Shown: positions 16,244 through 25,293 of the stretch, piece by piece | How the letters are laid out: each line of letters begins with the position of its first letter | Numbering within the stretch: the stretch's first letter is position 1 | Origin: Paracraurococcus lichenis | GTDB lineage: Bacteria; Pseudomonadota; Alphaproteobacteria; Acetobacterales; Acetobacteraceae | DNA length: 51,946 nt | Assembly (NCBI RefSeq): GCF_030657435.1 | Contig: NZ_JAUTWS010000043.1 | Coordinates: 1 to 51,946 of the forward strand | Direction: 5' to 3' | Program-made: the position numbers and the translations under genes | The notes under the pieces: generated by a model | What the model was told of the DNA's origin: nothing | Database searches by the model: none | The model's input: only the letters and a program-made list of their open reading frames with translations

Positions 16244-19200
16244 TTAAGAGACGAGGTTTGGTTCGCCTGAAAGAAGCTCGACGATGCGGCGAGCGACACG
16301 CGCCGGGTCTGTCGGCTTCCAGAGCAGGGCATAGGTCGGGCAGGCATCAGCACCCGCCAGGGCGCTGTGAGCCGCATAGCCGGTCAGCACGACCGCAGGC
16401 AGCCCGGGGCGGAGTTTTCGGACGGCGTGGACCAAGGCGACCCCGTTCATGCCGGGCATGGACAGGTCTGTCAGCAGGCAATCAACCGGCACGCCGTCTC
16501 GGACCAAGGCCAGCGCCGTCTCGCTTGAGTTCGCGACCTGCACCGTATGGCCCATGTCGGCCAGCCCGGCGGCCAGACTTTCCCGCACCATGGTGTCGTC
16601 ATCCACCAGCAGCAGGTGTGCCCTGAAAGGTGTGGTCGGCGCTTGGGACACGTCTTGGGGGCAATCCGAGTGGGATGGTGCCTCCGCGGTGGGCAGATAC
16701 AGGGTCACGGTCGTGCCACGACCCGGCGTGCTGTCGATGTGGAGACCGCCTCTCGACTGCTCGGCAAAGCCGCGCGCCGTCGCCAGGCCGAGACCCGTAC
16801 CTTTGCCGGTATCCTTGGTCGTGAAGAACGGCTCCGTTGCCCGCGCCAGGGTCTCGGCATCCATGCCGGTGCCAGTATCGGCGACTGCCAGGGCGACGTA
16901 GCGTCCTGGGCGGAGTCCAATCTCGTGCCCTGGGGCGAGAACGGCTTCCGCCCGGGCACGGAAGGTGACGGTCCCGCCCTCCGGCATGGCGTCGCGGGCA
17001 TTCGTGGCGAGGTTGACCAGCACCGTCTCAAGCTGGTGCCTATCGGCGAGCAGCTTCGGCACACAAGGATCCGTGTCGACCCTGACCTCGATGCTGCCGT
17101 CCAGCGTGTGCCGCAGCATCTGCTGCATCCCCTCGAGCAGCGTGGCGACCTCCACCGGTTCCGTCCGCAGGTCGCTGCGCCGTGCAAACACGAGAAGCCG
17201 CCGGGTCACCGATGCGCCGCGTGCCGCCGCCTCGCGGATCATCCTGGCGAACTGCTTCACCTGCCCAGGGTCCGGCGCCCGCCGCTCCATGGCCGCGATG
17301 CCGCCAGTCACCGCCTGCAAGACATTGTTGAAATCGTGCGCGATCCCCCCTGCCAGTTGTCCAAGTGCCTCCATCCGCTCGGCCTGCGCGGCACGAGTCT
17401 GTGCCGCCTGCCGGGCCGCGACTTCGGCGCGAACCTGGATCTCGAGGTGCTGGTTGAGAACACGAAGCCTCGCCTCGGCGTCTCGCAGCGCGGTGACGTC
17501 TCGTGCGCTCTCCAGCACGACGGGTGGCTGCCCTTCGCCGTCACGCTGGAGCACCTTTCGGACGGATACCGTCAGCGCGGTGCCGTCTCGGCGATGGTGC
17601 AGGACGTCACCCTCCCACTCACCGCATTGCCGGAGGTGGGCCTCGATCTCCGATAGCGGGACAGGGAAGACGACACGCAAGAGGTCATGGACTGACCGGC
17701 CCACCGCCTCCGCTGCTGTCCAGCCATACAGCCTTTCGCAGCCGCGGGACCAGAACCGGATGCCGCCGTCCCATTCCCGGATGAACACCGAAGCCAAGTC
17801 GATCGTCGCCAGGAGCTCGCGCAGCATTGCCTCGTTCTCACGGAGCTCCGCTTCCGCCCTCTTGCGGTCGGTGACGTCCATGACGACGCCGACGACCCGC
17901 ACCGGAAGCCCGTGTTGCATGACGAGCTCTGCTCGCAATGCCAGCCAGTGCAGGCTGCCGTCCGGCCAAAGATACCCATGCTCCGCCTCGAAGAAGCGCT
18001 CACCCCGTTCCAGCGCCGCCTGTCCTATCGAGCGGAGCCTGTCGCGCTCGCCGGGGGCATAGCGGCCACGCACCTCCTCGATGGTCGGGGTCACGCCATC
18101 GGCGAAGCCCAACAACCGGTACAGCGCGGGTGAGCCAACGATCTGGTCGGCGGCGACATCATATTCCCAGACCGCCATCCGGCCCGCGTCCACCGCCAGG
18201 CGCAGACGAGACTCGCTCTCCTGGACGGCCTGCTCGGCCCGCTTGCGGGCGGTGATGTCCTGGATGGTGCCGAGATAGCGGACGGCCCGCAGCCCACCGC
18301 CATGCTCCGCGAAGATCGCACTGCCATGGGCCAGCACCCAACGGACTTCGCCATCCGACCGGCGGATCCGGTACTCGTAGGGCACGCTCTCCCGCAGCGC
18401 CGGGTCGAGCGCGCGCTGGCACATAGCGGAGGTGATTGGGAAGTCCTCCGGATGGGTGACGTCCCGGACCATGTCGTAGGTGACCGGCGTCCCCGCCGCG
18501 AAGCCACAGATGGCCTTCGCCCGCTCACAGTAGACGAAGCTGTTGTCGAGAAGGTTCCAATCCCAGATGCCGATGCCGCCCGCCTCGGCGGCCATCTCCA
18601 GACGCGCCTCACTGTCCCGCCGTCGTGCGTCCGCCTCGGCCGCCGCCTTGGCCAGTTCATCGATCTCGCGCAGCCCCGTGCGCGGTACGAAACCCGGCGG
18701 CGTCTCCGCCACGCGCCGGAATGCCCCAACGATACGCCGGGACAGCACCAGGGCGCCGCCTAGGCCGAGGGCGGTCAGGAGGGTCGCAACCCCGCCTGCC
18801 CGCCACAGCGCGGCCCGGAGGGGGGCGGTGAACTCCGCCTCGGGAATGCCGATCGCGGCGACGTAGCCTGTTTCCGGTGCCCTGGCGAAGACCGTCAGGC
18901 TGGGCACCCCGTCCGCCGCCCGATGCCCATCATCGATAAGGCCCGCGTCGGCACGGGCCAGAGCCTCCAGCATGTCGGGCGGCGGTTGCTGCCCGATAAA
19001 TTCCTCCGGCTTGCGGGTGCGAGCAACGATGCGGTTCTGGCGGTCGAGGATGGACGCCAGCCACCCGGGCGGCAGGTGCAGGCGTTCGAGGTTCTGAGCC
19101 AGCCGGTCGATGGGCAGGTAGAGGCTCAGCATCCAGGCTGGCCCGCCCGCCTCGGAGGGCACGGGCAGCGCAATTCCTACCTGCTGGCGCCTGGTCTGCG

Positions 19201-19714
19201 GGCCGACGACGAGGTCGGATACCGAAGCACGGTTGTCCCTGAGGGCGGAGAGGAGAAACTCGCTGGCCCGCACGCCTGGCTTGCGCAAACCGGGGGGCCA
19301 GAAAGTCGTGAGCGCCATCTCGCCGCTCGCGGCTGTCAGGTTGATCAGCACGCCGCCAAGCTGCACCGACGCCCGCCGCGTCTCCTCGTCAAAGCCATCG
19401 AGATCGCCACGAGCCAGCGCGGCGGAGCCCGCCAGCATCCGCATCGCGGTGAACGATGCGTCGAACTCACGGTCCACCATGGCCGCCGCCTGGGCGCGAC
19501 CAACCAGGGCGGCTTCTCGCTGGTGGCGCTGGACGGAATAGGCGTACCAGGTGCTGGTGCCCGAGAGCACGATCAGCGGTAGCGCCATCGCCCCGGCCAG
19601 CAGTAGCAACCGCCCACGCACGGAGGACATGGCCGCCCCGGCGGCCGCAGCGCCTGCGGTCCGCTGGGCAACCGGGAATGGAGGGGCAGGGGAGGCAGAG
19701 CCGTCCGGGGTCAC
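16244..19714 (-). CDS. Hybrid sensor histidine kinase, multi-PAS with receiver domain
   Basis: A 1156-residue membrane protein. A hydrophobic helix at about residues 33-53 and another near 300-320 bracket a periplasmic sensor region that probably forms a Cache-like fold. Three PAS/PAC units follow (about 365-490, 500-620, 625-755), each ending in a D(I/V)T(A/D)RKRAE-type linker. The phospho-acceptor is His793 in GGIAHDFNNVLQ. The ATPase domain shows NLATNARDAMPEGG, ADTGTGM, FFTTK and GKGTGLGLA. The C-terminal receiver has LLLVDDD, the acceptor Asp1083 in LLTDLSMPG, and a conserved Lys in LLWKP. The GTG at 19714 has AAGGAGG at good spacing. It is divergent from a second hybrid kinase. Confidence 0.93.
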   Translation of the reverse strand: MTPDGSASPAPPFPVAQRTAGAAAAGAAMSSVRGRLLLLAGAMALPLIVLSGTSTWYAYSVQRHQREAALVGRAQAAAMVDREFDASFTAMRMLAGSAALARGDLDGFDEETRRASVQLGGVLINLTAASGEMALTTFWPPGLRKPGVRASEFLLSALRDNRASVSDLVVGPQTRRQQVGIALPVPSEAGGPAWMLSLYLPIDRLAQNLERLHLPPGWLASILDRQNRIVARTRKPEEFIGQQPPPDMLEALARADAGLIDDGHRAADGVPSLTVFARAPETGYVAAIGIPEAEFTAPLRAALWRAGGVATLLTALGLGGALVLSRRIVGAFRRVAETPPGFVPRTGLREIDELAKAAAEADARRRDSEARLEMAAEAGGIGIWDWNLLDNSFVYCERAKAICGFAAGTPVTYDMVRDVTHPEDFPITSAMCQRALDPALRESVPYEYRIRRSDGEVRWVLAHGSAIFAEHGGGLRAVRYLGTIQDITARKRAEQAVQESESRLRLAVDAGRMAVWEYDVAADQIVGSPALYRLLGFADGVTPTIEEVRGRYAPGERDRLRSIGQAALERGERFFEAEHGYLWPDGSLHWLALRAELVMQHGLPVRVVGVVMDVTDRKRAEAELRENEAMLRELLATIDLASVFIREWDGGIRFWSRGCERLYGWTAAEAVGRSVHDLLRVVFPVPLSEIEAHLRQCGEWEGDVLHHRRDGTALTVSVRKVLQRDGEGQPPVVLESARDVTALRDAEARLRVLNQHLEIQVRAEVAARQAAQTRAAQAERMEALGQLAGGIAHDFNNVLQAVTGGIAAMERRAPDPGQVKQFARMIREAAARGASVTRRLLVFARRSDLRTEPVEVATLLEGMQQMLRHTLDGSIEVRVDTDPCVPKLLADRHQLETVLVNLATNARDAMPEGGTVTFRARAEAVLAPGHEIGLRPGRYVALAVADTGTGMDAETLARATEPFFTTKDTGKGTGLGLATARGFAEQSRGGLHIDSTPGRGTTVTLYLPTAEAPSHSDCPQDVSQAPTTPFRAHLLLVDDDTMVRESLAAGLADMGHTVQVANSSETALALVRDGVPVDCLLTDLSMPGMNGVALVHAVRKLRPGLPAVVLTGYAAHSALAGADACPTYALLWKPTDPARVARRIVELLSGEPNLVS

Positions 19715-20043
19715 ACTTCGCGCCTCCTTCCAGCGTTTCTTAGTGCTTGGCCCGCTGTCTGCGGCTCGACCGCAGGTGGTGGGCGATGGAGGACCGACGT
19801 TCCGGTCAAGTCAACGGTGCCGCGGTTGTATGGCGCGGATGTCAGGCGCGTTATAGGTCACTTCCCGTCATGGTTGGGCAATCCGCCTGGGCACCCATGC
19901 CCCGCGGCCGAAGTCGCAATAATTTCTACATTCGCTGTCGCTCGGGCACGTTGCTGCGCGATCCGGTGGGGCGCACTGTCAACCGCACGGGCACTACCCA
20001 CGGATAGGGCTGGCAGGCTGGCGCAGCCCGGAGGACAGGGACC
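19715..20043. other. Divergent promoter region between the two hybrid kinases
   Basis: About 330 bases without a recognisable gene. It contains the SD of each kinase: AAGGAGG on the minus strand before 19714, and CGGAGGACAGG just before 20044. No clear operator was seen. Confidence 0.5.
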
Positions 20044-22041
20044 ATGGGCTACCTCCTCGACCTCCTGACCACGACCGGCCTGTCACCGCACGGCTTCTGC
20101 CTGCTGTGGCAGCCCGAGTTGATCTGGCTGCACGCCGTCTCGGACGCGGTCATCGGGGTGTCCTACTTCGCCATCCCACTGGCACTGGCCTACTTCGTCA
20201 GCAGGCGGAAAGACATTGCCTTCGGCTGGATCTTCTGGCTGTTCGCCGCCTTCATCCTGGCCTGCGGCACTACCCATTTCATGGCGATCCTGACCCTCTG
20301 GAACCCCGTCTACGGGGTTGAGGCGCTGGTCAAGGTCGGCACCGCCGCGATCTCGCTGCTGACCGCGGCCATGCTCTGGCCGCTGGTCATCAAGGCTCTG
20401 GCTTTTCCTACGCCCGCAGCGTTCCGTGAGGTCTCGCAGCAGGCCGCCATCCGGGAGGCCGAGCGCAATCAGGCTCTGAGCAGGCTGCGACAGAGCGAGG
20501 AGACCTTCCGCTTCCTGGTCAACGGGGTGACCGATTACGCCATCTTCATGCTCGATGCGGGAGGACGCGTCGCCACCTGGAACACCGGTGCCGAGCGCCT
20601 GAAGCGATACACCGAGCGGGAGATCCTGGGGCAGCACTTCTCGGCATTCTACACGCAAGACGACCGGGATGCGGGCCTGCCCGCGCGGGTGCTGGAGACG
20701 GTGCAACGCGAGGGCCGCTATGACGGCGAGGGCTGGCGCGTGCGTAAGGACGGCAGCCGCTTCTGGGCCCATGTCGTCGTCGACCCGCTCCGCGATGACG
20801 CCGGGCGGCTCGTTGGCTACGCCAAGGTCACCCGCGACATCACCGAACGGAGGCAGGCCGAGCAGGCACTGGAGCAGACCCGGGCAGCGCTGGCGCAGGC
20901 GCAGAAGATGGAGACTATCGGTCAGCTTGCGGGTGGCGTGGCGCACGATTTCAACAACCTGCTCACCGCCATTCTGGGCGGCGCCAGCCTGTTGGAACGC
21001 CGCGCGAGCGAGCGGTTGGATGGCGAGGCCCGCAAGCTGCTGGCCGGTATCCGCGAGGCGGCCAAGCGCGCTGCGACGCTGACCCATCAGCTTCTGGCCT
21101 TCTCACGCAAGCAGACACTTGCGCCTCAGGTCGCAGAGGTAAACCGGCTCGTCATGGGTGCGTCCGAACTTCTGCGCCGCACCCTCGGTGAGGGGGTCGC
21201 GATCGAGACCGTGCTCGCCGGTGGCCTGTGGCGGACCTGCGTCGACCCGAACCAACTTGAAAACGCCGTCCTGAATCTGGCGGTGAATGCCCGCGACGCC
21301 ATGCCGGACGGCGGCAGGCTGACCCTGGAAACCGGGAATGTCCTCCTCGATGAGAGCTATGCTGCTGCCCAGCCAGACGTCACACCGGGCCAGTACGTCA
21401 TGGTGGCGGTCAGCGACACCGGCACCGGCATGAGTGAGGAGGTCATGCGCAAGGCGTTCGAGCCCTTCTTCACGACCAAGCCGGAGGGTCGTGGCACCGG
21501 CCTCGGGTTGAGCCAGGTCTTCGGGTTCGTGAAGCAGTCCGGCGGACACATAAAGCTCTACAGCGAACTCGGCCGCGGCACGACGGTGAAGATCTACCTG
21601 CCTCGGCATCTGGCGGAAGGGGACCGAGAGGTCGTAGCGGAACTGCCCTACGCTGACGTGCCGCGGGGCAGCGAAACCATCCTGGTCGTCGAGGACCATG
21701 ACAACGTCCGCGAGTACGTGACGAACGCCCTGGGACATCTCGGTTATCGTGTCCTAGAGGCGGCGGAGGGCAGGCGAGCGCTGGAGATCCTGGCGGACCA
21801 TCCCGAGGTGGCGCTGCTGCTGACGGATGTCGGGCTACCTGGCATCAACGGGCGGCACCTAGCGGATCAGGCACGCCAGCGTGCCCCCGGCATGAGAGTG
21901 GTGTTCATGACCGCCTATGCCCGTAACGCCATTGGCCACCACGGACTGCTGGATGTCGGGATCCACCTATTACCGAAACCTTTTACGGTCGACGCCCTAG
22001 CGCGGAAGCTGCGGGAGGTGCTCGATGGAGTGAGGAGGTAG
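20044..22041 (+). CDS. Hybrid histidine kinase with ETR1-like ethylene-binding domain
   Basis: A 665-residue protein. Residues 25-125 form three membrane helices matching the ethylene-binding domain of plant ETR1. In ETR1 the residues D25, Y32, I35, P36, I62, C65 and H69 bind Cu(I) and ethylene or shape the site. Here D34, Y41, I44, P45, I71, C74 and H78 lie at a constant offset of nine. A PAS domain (about 152-275, with TERRQAEQAL linker) follows. His301 lies in GGVAHDFNNLLT. The ATPase domain shows NLAVNARDAMPDGG, SDTGTGM, FFTTK and GRGTGLGLS. The receiver (about 540-660) shows LVVEDHD, Asp595 and KPF. GGAGGACAGGGACC precedes the ATG. The ligand is inferred. Confidence 0.93.
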   Translation: MGYLLDLLTTTGLSPHGFCLLWQPELIWLHAVSDAVIGVSYFAIPLALAYFVSRRKDIAFGWIFWLFAAFILACGTTHFMAILTLWNPVYGVEALVKVGTAAISLLTAAMLWPLVIKALAFPTPAAFREVSQQAAIREAERNQALSRLRQSEETFRFLVNGVTDYAIFMLDAGGRVATWNTGAERLKRYTEREILGQHFSAFYTQDDRDAGLPARVLETVQREGRYDGEGWRVRKDGSRFWAHVVVDPLRDDAGRLVGYAKVTRDITERRQAEQALEQTRAALAQAQKMETIGQLAGGVAHDFNNLLTAILGGASLLERRASERLDGEARKLLAGIREAAKRAATLTHQLLAFSRKQTLAPQVAEVNRLVMGASELLRRTLGEGVAIETVLAGGLWRTCVDPNQLENAVLNLAVNARDAMPDGGRLTLETGNVLLDESYAAAQPDVTPGQYVMVAVSDTGTGMSEEVMRKAFEPFFTTKPEGRGTGLGLSQVFGFVKQSGGHIKLYSELGRGTTVKIYLPRHLAEGDREVVAELPYADVPRGSETILVVEDHDNVREYVTNALGHLGYRVLEAAEGRRALEILADHPEVALLLTDVGLPGINGRHLADQARQRAPGMRVVFMTAYARNAIGHHGLLDVGIHLLPKPFTVDALARKLREVLDGVRR

Positions 22042-22042
22042 G

Positions 22043-22383
22043 ATGATGGGACTGACCCCCAACCTCCGGGAAAACGTCGTGAAGCACGTCTAGGAGGATC
22101 CTGCCTTCCGTGCGGCCCTTGTCGGGGAGGCAGCACACAACGTGGTCGACGGCGACCTGGAGACGGAACTCGGCCAACTCCGCGAAGTGGTCAAGACGAC
22201 CATGGGATTCGGCAAACTGGCAGCGGGACTAGCATTCTGAAGCCCAGTCTCATGCGCATGTTGCGCAACAGCGGCAACCCGCGCGCTGCAAACCTGGCCG
22301 CACTCCTGAAAGCGGTCGAGAAGAGTGCAGGCATGCACATCGCCGTGCACGCCGAGCCCGCAGGTGAACTTGAACACGCGTGA
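22043..22383 (+). pseudogene. Decayed HTH antidote (HigA/probable addiction-module antidote type)
   Basis: The frame from the ATG at 22043 reads TPNLRENVVKHV, then TAG, then EDPAFRAALVGEAAHNVVDG and TTMGFGKLAA. It ends early; after a frameshift near 22230 a second frame reads KPSLMRMLRNSGNPRAANLA, ending in a TGA at 22381-22383. Together these match antidote-type helix-turn-helix proteins (RDPAFRxALLxEAxxxLLxGDxETG, then GxSPKSLMRMLGPxGNPRxxNL). The in-frame amber codon occupies a position that is normally Gln (CAG to TAG). No toxin gene is seen next to it. Confidence 0.65.
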
Positions 22384-22482
22384 TGCCGGATCATCTCAGA
22401 ATCTAGAGGTGCGGCCTTCATCCCTCCACGCTCCACACGGCGTGACCATGACCGCCAAGTTCAGGGATGCCTGCCCAGGCTG

Positions 22483-22917
22483 TCAGCCGAAGCCTTCGCC
22501 ACCATTATAGCCGCGCACCAGGGCCATGACCCGTCCGTGCATATCACCGCCTCGCAGGAGTGCCTCGCGGGGCGTCAGCCCGTCCAGAACTGTGTCCTCG
22601 GTTACCAGGAACTCCAACGTCACCCAGGGACCTGAGGCTCCGAATGCTGCAATGATGTCCGCGAGGCCGGGGATGGTTTTGCCATTATGGAACTGCGCGC
22701 GGGGGTATTCCCAATCGGCCGCTTGGGGCAACGCGAGCAGGACTCCTGCTCGGCGGCGTTCGTCAACGACCTGTCGGCTGATACCCAGGAGATGTCCGAC
22801 GGCCTCGGCGGACAGGATACCGCCCGCACGTAGTTCAACCGCCCTGCGTTGGACCTCTTCAGTGGTCGGATCCAGGACTTTGCCGACCATCGCTGAGTCG
22901 AGTGGTTTCTGGCCCAT
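22483..22917 (-). CDS. HTH / ParS-MbcA-like antitoxin-type protein
   Basis: A 144-residue protein. An HTH segment (SAEAVGHLLGISRQVVDERR) is followed by EYPRAQF and GLADIIAAFG, then by FLVTEDTVLDGLTPREALLR, which resembles the toxin-binding end (LDGRTPxEALRxG) of Xre/MbcA/ParS proteins. Such proteins usually neutralise a RES-domain toxin encoded next to them, but no RES gene is found downstream (below 22483). The start at 22917 has AGAGGG at eight bases; an ATG two codons earlier (22923) is too close to it. It adds to the similar genes at 24740-26387. Confidence 0.6.
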   Translation of the reverse strand: MGQKPLDSAMVGKVLDPTTEEVQRRAVELRAGGILSAEAVGHLLGISRQVVDERRRAGVLLALPQAADWEYPRAQFHNGKTIPGLADIIAAFGASGPWVTLEFLVTEDTVLDGLTPREALLRGGDMHGRVMALVRGYNGGEGFG

Positions 22918-23070
22918 GTGCATATCCCTCTGGGCGATGAACGACGCTTTGCTCCGGGTGTCTTCGGGTCTGCTTACGCAGACGTTCAGGCGGGCTGGCG
23001 GCTGCATCGGGGACGGTGAAGGCACCGAGGTTGGGGGCTCGCTCCAACATATCGCCACCTCCTGCCCGGG

Positions 23071-23613
23071 TCAGGCGTGCCGCGCTTCGAACCCGGCGCG
23101 TGACAAGCTGAACACAGCCTCCTTGCCGAGGGTGGTTCGCTCAACCAGACCGACCGCCGACATGAGATTGAGGACGCGGGTTAGATTGGCCTGCCCGAGC
23201 GACAGGTGCTTGGCAATGTCGGCGCGGTTGGCGTGGCCGTCCCGCCGTTCGAGGAACTCGAGCGCCGCCACGACGTGCCGCCGCCTGATGACCTCGTCCA
23301 CGGACAGCGTCTCGGCAATGGCGATGGACTCCGCCAGCAACTCGCCGAGCGCGGTGAGGCGTTCGGCCAGGGCGGGCTGGCCACTCAGTGCCATGGAGGA
23401 CGAGGCAGCGGCGAGGATATCATACCAATCCCGCAGTTCCGGGTCGCGGCGCCGCTGGTCGAGCGTCTTCCAGGCCCAGGAGCGCAGGGAGAGGTAGACG
23501 TCCCGCAACAGGTCCGGCGACGGGTTCCCGAAGGCGGCCAGCAAGGCCTCCCGCGCCTGCGCCGGAGTAGCCTCTGCTCGGGCAATGCTGTTCAGGTCGG
23601 CTTCCGGCACCAT
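23071..23613 (-). CDS. Winged-helix (MarR-like) protein of unknown role
   Basis: A 180-residue protein. The C-terminal third is a winged helix: EFLERRDGHANRADIAKHLS, LGQANLTRVLNLMSAVGLVE and a wing RTTLGKEAVFSLSRAGFEA. The N-terminal part is helical (EALLAAFGNPSPDLLRDVYL) and not recognised. The upstream part of the frame to 23640 is also open; the ATG at 23613 gives a better N-terminus. It precedes the antitoxin-like gene at 22917 on the same strand with about 150 bases between, so the two may be co-transcribed. Confidence 0.65.
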   Translation of the reverse strand: MVPEADLNSIARAEATPAQAREALLAAFGNPSPDLLRDVYLSLRSWAWKTLDQRRRDPELRDWYDILAAASSSMALSGQPALAERLTALGELLAESIAIAETLSVDEVIRRRHVVAALEFLERRDGHANRADIAKHLSLGQANLTRVLNLMSAVGLVERTTLGKEAVFSLSRAGFEARHA

Positions 23614-23730
23614 CGAGTGCCCCCGTTCGCTCCTGCTCAATTTTGGAATGTCTTAGCGTGCCTTTGAAGCGTATCCCGGGCTCACGACCGGAGGAGCGGA
23701 CTCATGTCACCGCACAGCATTGTATTCGGT

Positions 23731-24250
23731 GCGCCCCGAAGGCGCGAACCACCAGTGGAGGAAGATTTCACCCGGAGAGTTGTCGATTGCTCCGGTAGCT
23801 GACGAGCGGCTTGGTCGGGTAACCGGCTTGGTCGAAGCCTCGTGACAAAGGCCGCCTTCGGCGGTTGAGCAATCCAGCGGGCCGTAACGTGAGTGAAGCC
23901 TGAGCAGGCCTCGAAAGTGTTGATGCGGATGCCGACCCGCCTGAATACCGGGGAAGGCCGCGTGAATGGGGAAGCAATCGACATCTGCACCCATTCGATC
24001 CGCCGGGGTAGTGGGCACGGCACGTTGGAAGGGTGGTTCGGGTAATCGGGGGAGGCCCGTCTGGCATGAGGGTAGCGGCCTCAACGTCGCCCTGGGCGGC
24101 GGTGTCGGCGGGATTCGGACAGTGTCATACGACTGTTGAGGCCGGGTAACGCCGGTGGAGGGAAGGGCCCTGACTTCTGGTACGCTTCTGAGGATCGCGA
24201 GGGCATGGTGATTGGCGAGAGCCTGCAAACACCTGAAGTGCCAGGAGAGG
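23731..24250 (+). mobile_element. 5' remnant of a group II intron
   Basis: The stretch begins with GTGCGCCCC, the GUGYG consensus of group II intron 5' ends. It continues with purine-rich structured sequence lacking a long frame. It then opens a frame with GGGKGPDFWYASEDREGMVI and GESLQTPE, resembling the N-terminus of intron-encoded reverse transcriptases just before their first RT block. Homology ends at about 24245; the RT, maturase and 3' domains V/VI are missing. Identification rests on the 5' motif and a short peptide, so it is tentative. Confidence 0.45.
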
Positions 24251-24292
24251 TCGGAAGGAGCTCTGCGGCAGTGCGAAGATGGCGTCCACCGC

Positions 24293-24600
24293 TCAGACGC
24301 GAGCGATCATGGGCCACATCGTGGGCATTGCGGTGAAGCCAGTCGGAGAGCGTAGTGCGGGAAATCCGCATGCTGCGTTCGATGAGCGGGGACGGGAAAC
24401 GGGGTGATGCCGGAAGGCCCAAGCCACCGCGCCCGTCCTCGACTCTACCGCTGACGTTCCTGCTCGCCCGCGGATCGCAATCATGCCTTCGGAGCACAAT
24501 CCCAGCGGCGCTTCGGCATGCATGGCGGGTTCGGCCTCGATACCAGACATGCAAGGTGGCTTCGCTTATCTCCCTGATATACTTGTCGCCATACACCGGC
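24293..24600 (-). pseudogene. Possible remnant of an IS66-type transposase (TnpC)
   Basis: The minus strand holds broken pieces that recall the centre of IS66 TnpC: RGRTRHACRSAAGIVLR (compare RPKxACRxCxGxVVQ) and MRISRTTLSDWLHRN (compare VDLSRSTLADWVGR). They lie in one frame but the intervening sequence is not conserved, and no start or catalytic residues are present. It abuts the truncated intron. Confidence 0.35.
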
Positions 24601-24739
24601 CCGATCCGCAGGCGATCTGCGCTGACTTGGGCACCCGTTGCGCAATCGGATGACAATCCAGCATTGCCTCCCTCGGCCGCAAATGTTCTAAATGTGTTCT
24701 TGGTTTCGGCGTCTCGTCCACCTGAAAGGGGGTGCTGAC

Positions 24740-25012
24740 GTGTCGGAGCCAGAGAATCCGGACGACCTTCAGGCCCTTCGGCGGGTGATTGAGCGGCGTC
24801 AGGCAGAGCAATCTGTCGACCTTGAAGACGCCGCGGTGGTGGACGCTGCCGTGCTCACATGGGGCGACATGGAAGAGGCCTTCGGATGGCTCTACCGGCC
24901 ACACGCATTGCTCGGCGGGCGTACGCCTGCTGCCGTCGTTGCTGAGGGGGATGCCGGACGACAGCAGGTGCTCGACATCCTTGGTCGCCTGCGTGCTGGC
25001 ACCGCACCGTGA
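24740..25012 (+). CDS. ParS/MbcA-type (DUF2384) antitoxin-like protein 1
   Basis: A 90-residue protein. The second half is a DUF2384-type toxin-binding domain: EEAFGWLYRPHALLGGRTPA, then AVVAEGDAGRQQVLDILGRL. The first half (LQALRRVIERRQAEQSVDLE) is helical without a clear HTH. The GTG at 24740 has AAAGGGGG at seven bases. The stop overlaps a GTG of the next gene (GTGA), so the two are translationally linked. No RES or other toxin gene is adjacent. The function is inferred from family membership. Confidence 0.7.
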   Translation: MSEPENPDDLQALRRVIERRQAEQSVDLEDAAVVDAAVLTWGDMEEAFGWLYRPHALLGGRTPAAVVAEGDAGRQQVLDILGRLRAGTAP

Positions 25013-25050
25013 GAGTCTTTGGCTTAACGAAGCTTCCTGAGGGAAGGCGC

Positions 25051-25293
25051 ATGAACGTCAACGAACTTCTGGAGTGGCAGCACAGCGAGCCGGACCTCCA
25101 TGAACTCATCGACGGCGAGCCGGTCCGTGCATCCGACGAGAAGCAGGCGACGCGCCGAATTCTGCGCGTCCTTGCTGCGGCAGCAAAAGCCTTCGGCAGC
25201 ACGGGCGCGGGACAGAGGTGGCTCGAGGAGCCGCAACCCGAGACCGGCTTCCCGCCGATCGAAGTCGCTGACGTAGGATGGGGCGCGGTCTGA
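25051..25293 (+). CDS. ParS/MbcA-type (DUF2384) antitoxin-like protein 2
   Basis: An 80-residue protein that can be read as a shortened DUF2384 domain: RILRVLAAAAKAFGSTGAGQ then RWLEEPQPETGFPP, corresponding to the family's FGxxxxAxxWLxxPNPxLGGxxP. The ATG at 25051 has GAGGGAAGG directly upstream. An earlier GTG at 25009 overlaps the previous stop and would add 14 residues. Its end overlaps the next gene by 16 bases. The C-terminal end of the domain is missing, so it may be degenerating or may form a complex with its neighbours. Confidence 0.55.
   Translation: MNVNELLEWQHSEPDLHELIDGEPVRASDEKQATRRILRVLAAAAKAFGSTGAGQRWLEEPQPETGFPPIEVADVGWGAV

Noticed and set aside
23206..23667. 153-residue plus-strand frame
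   Set aside because: Antisense to the winged-helix gene at 23071-23613, with no protein-like features.
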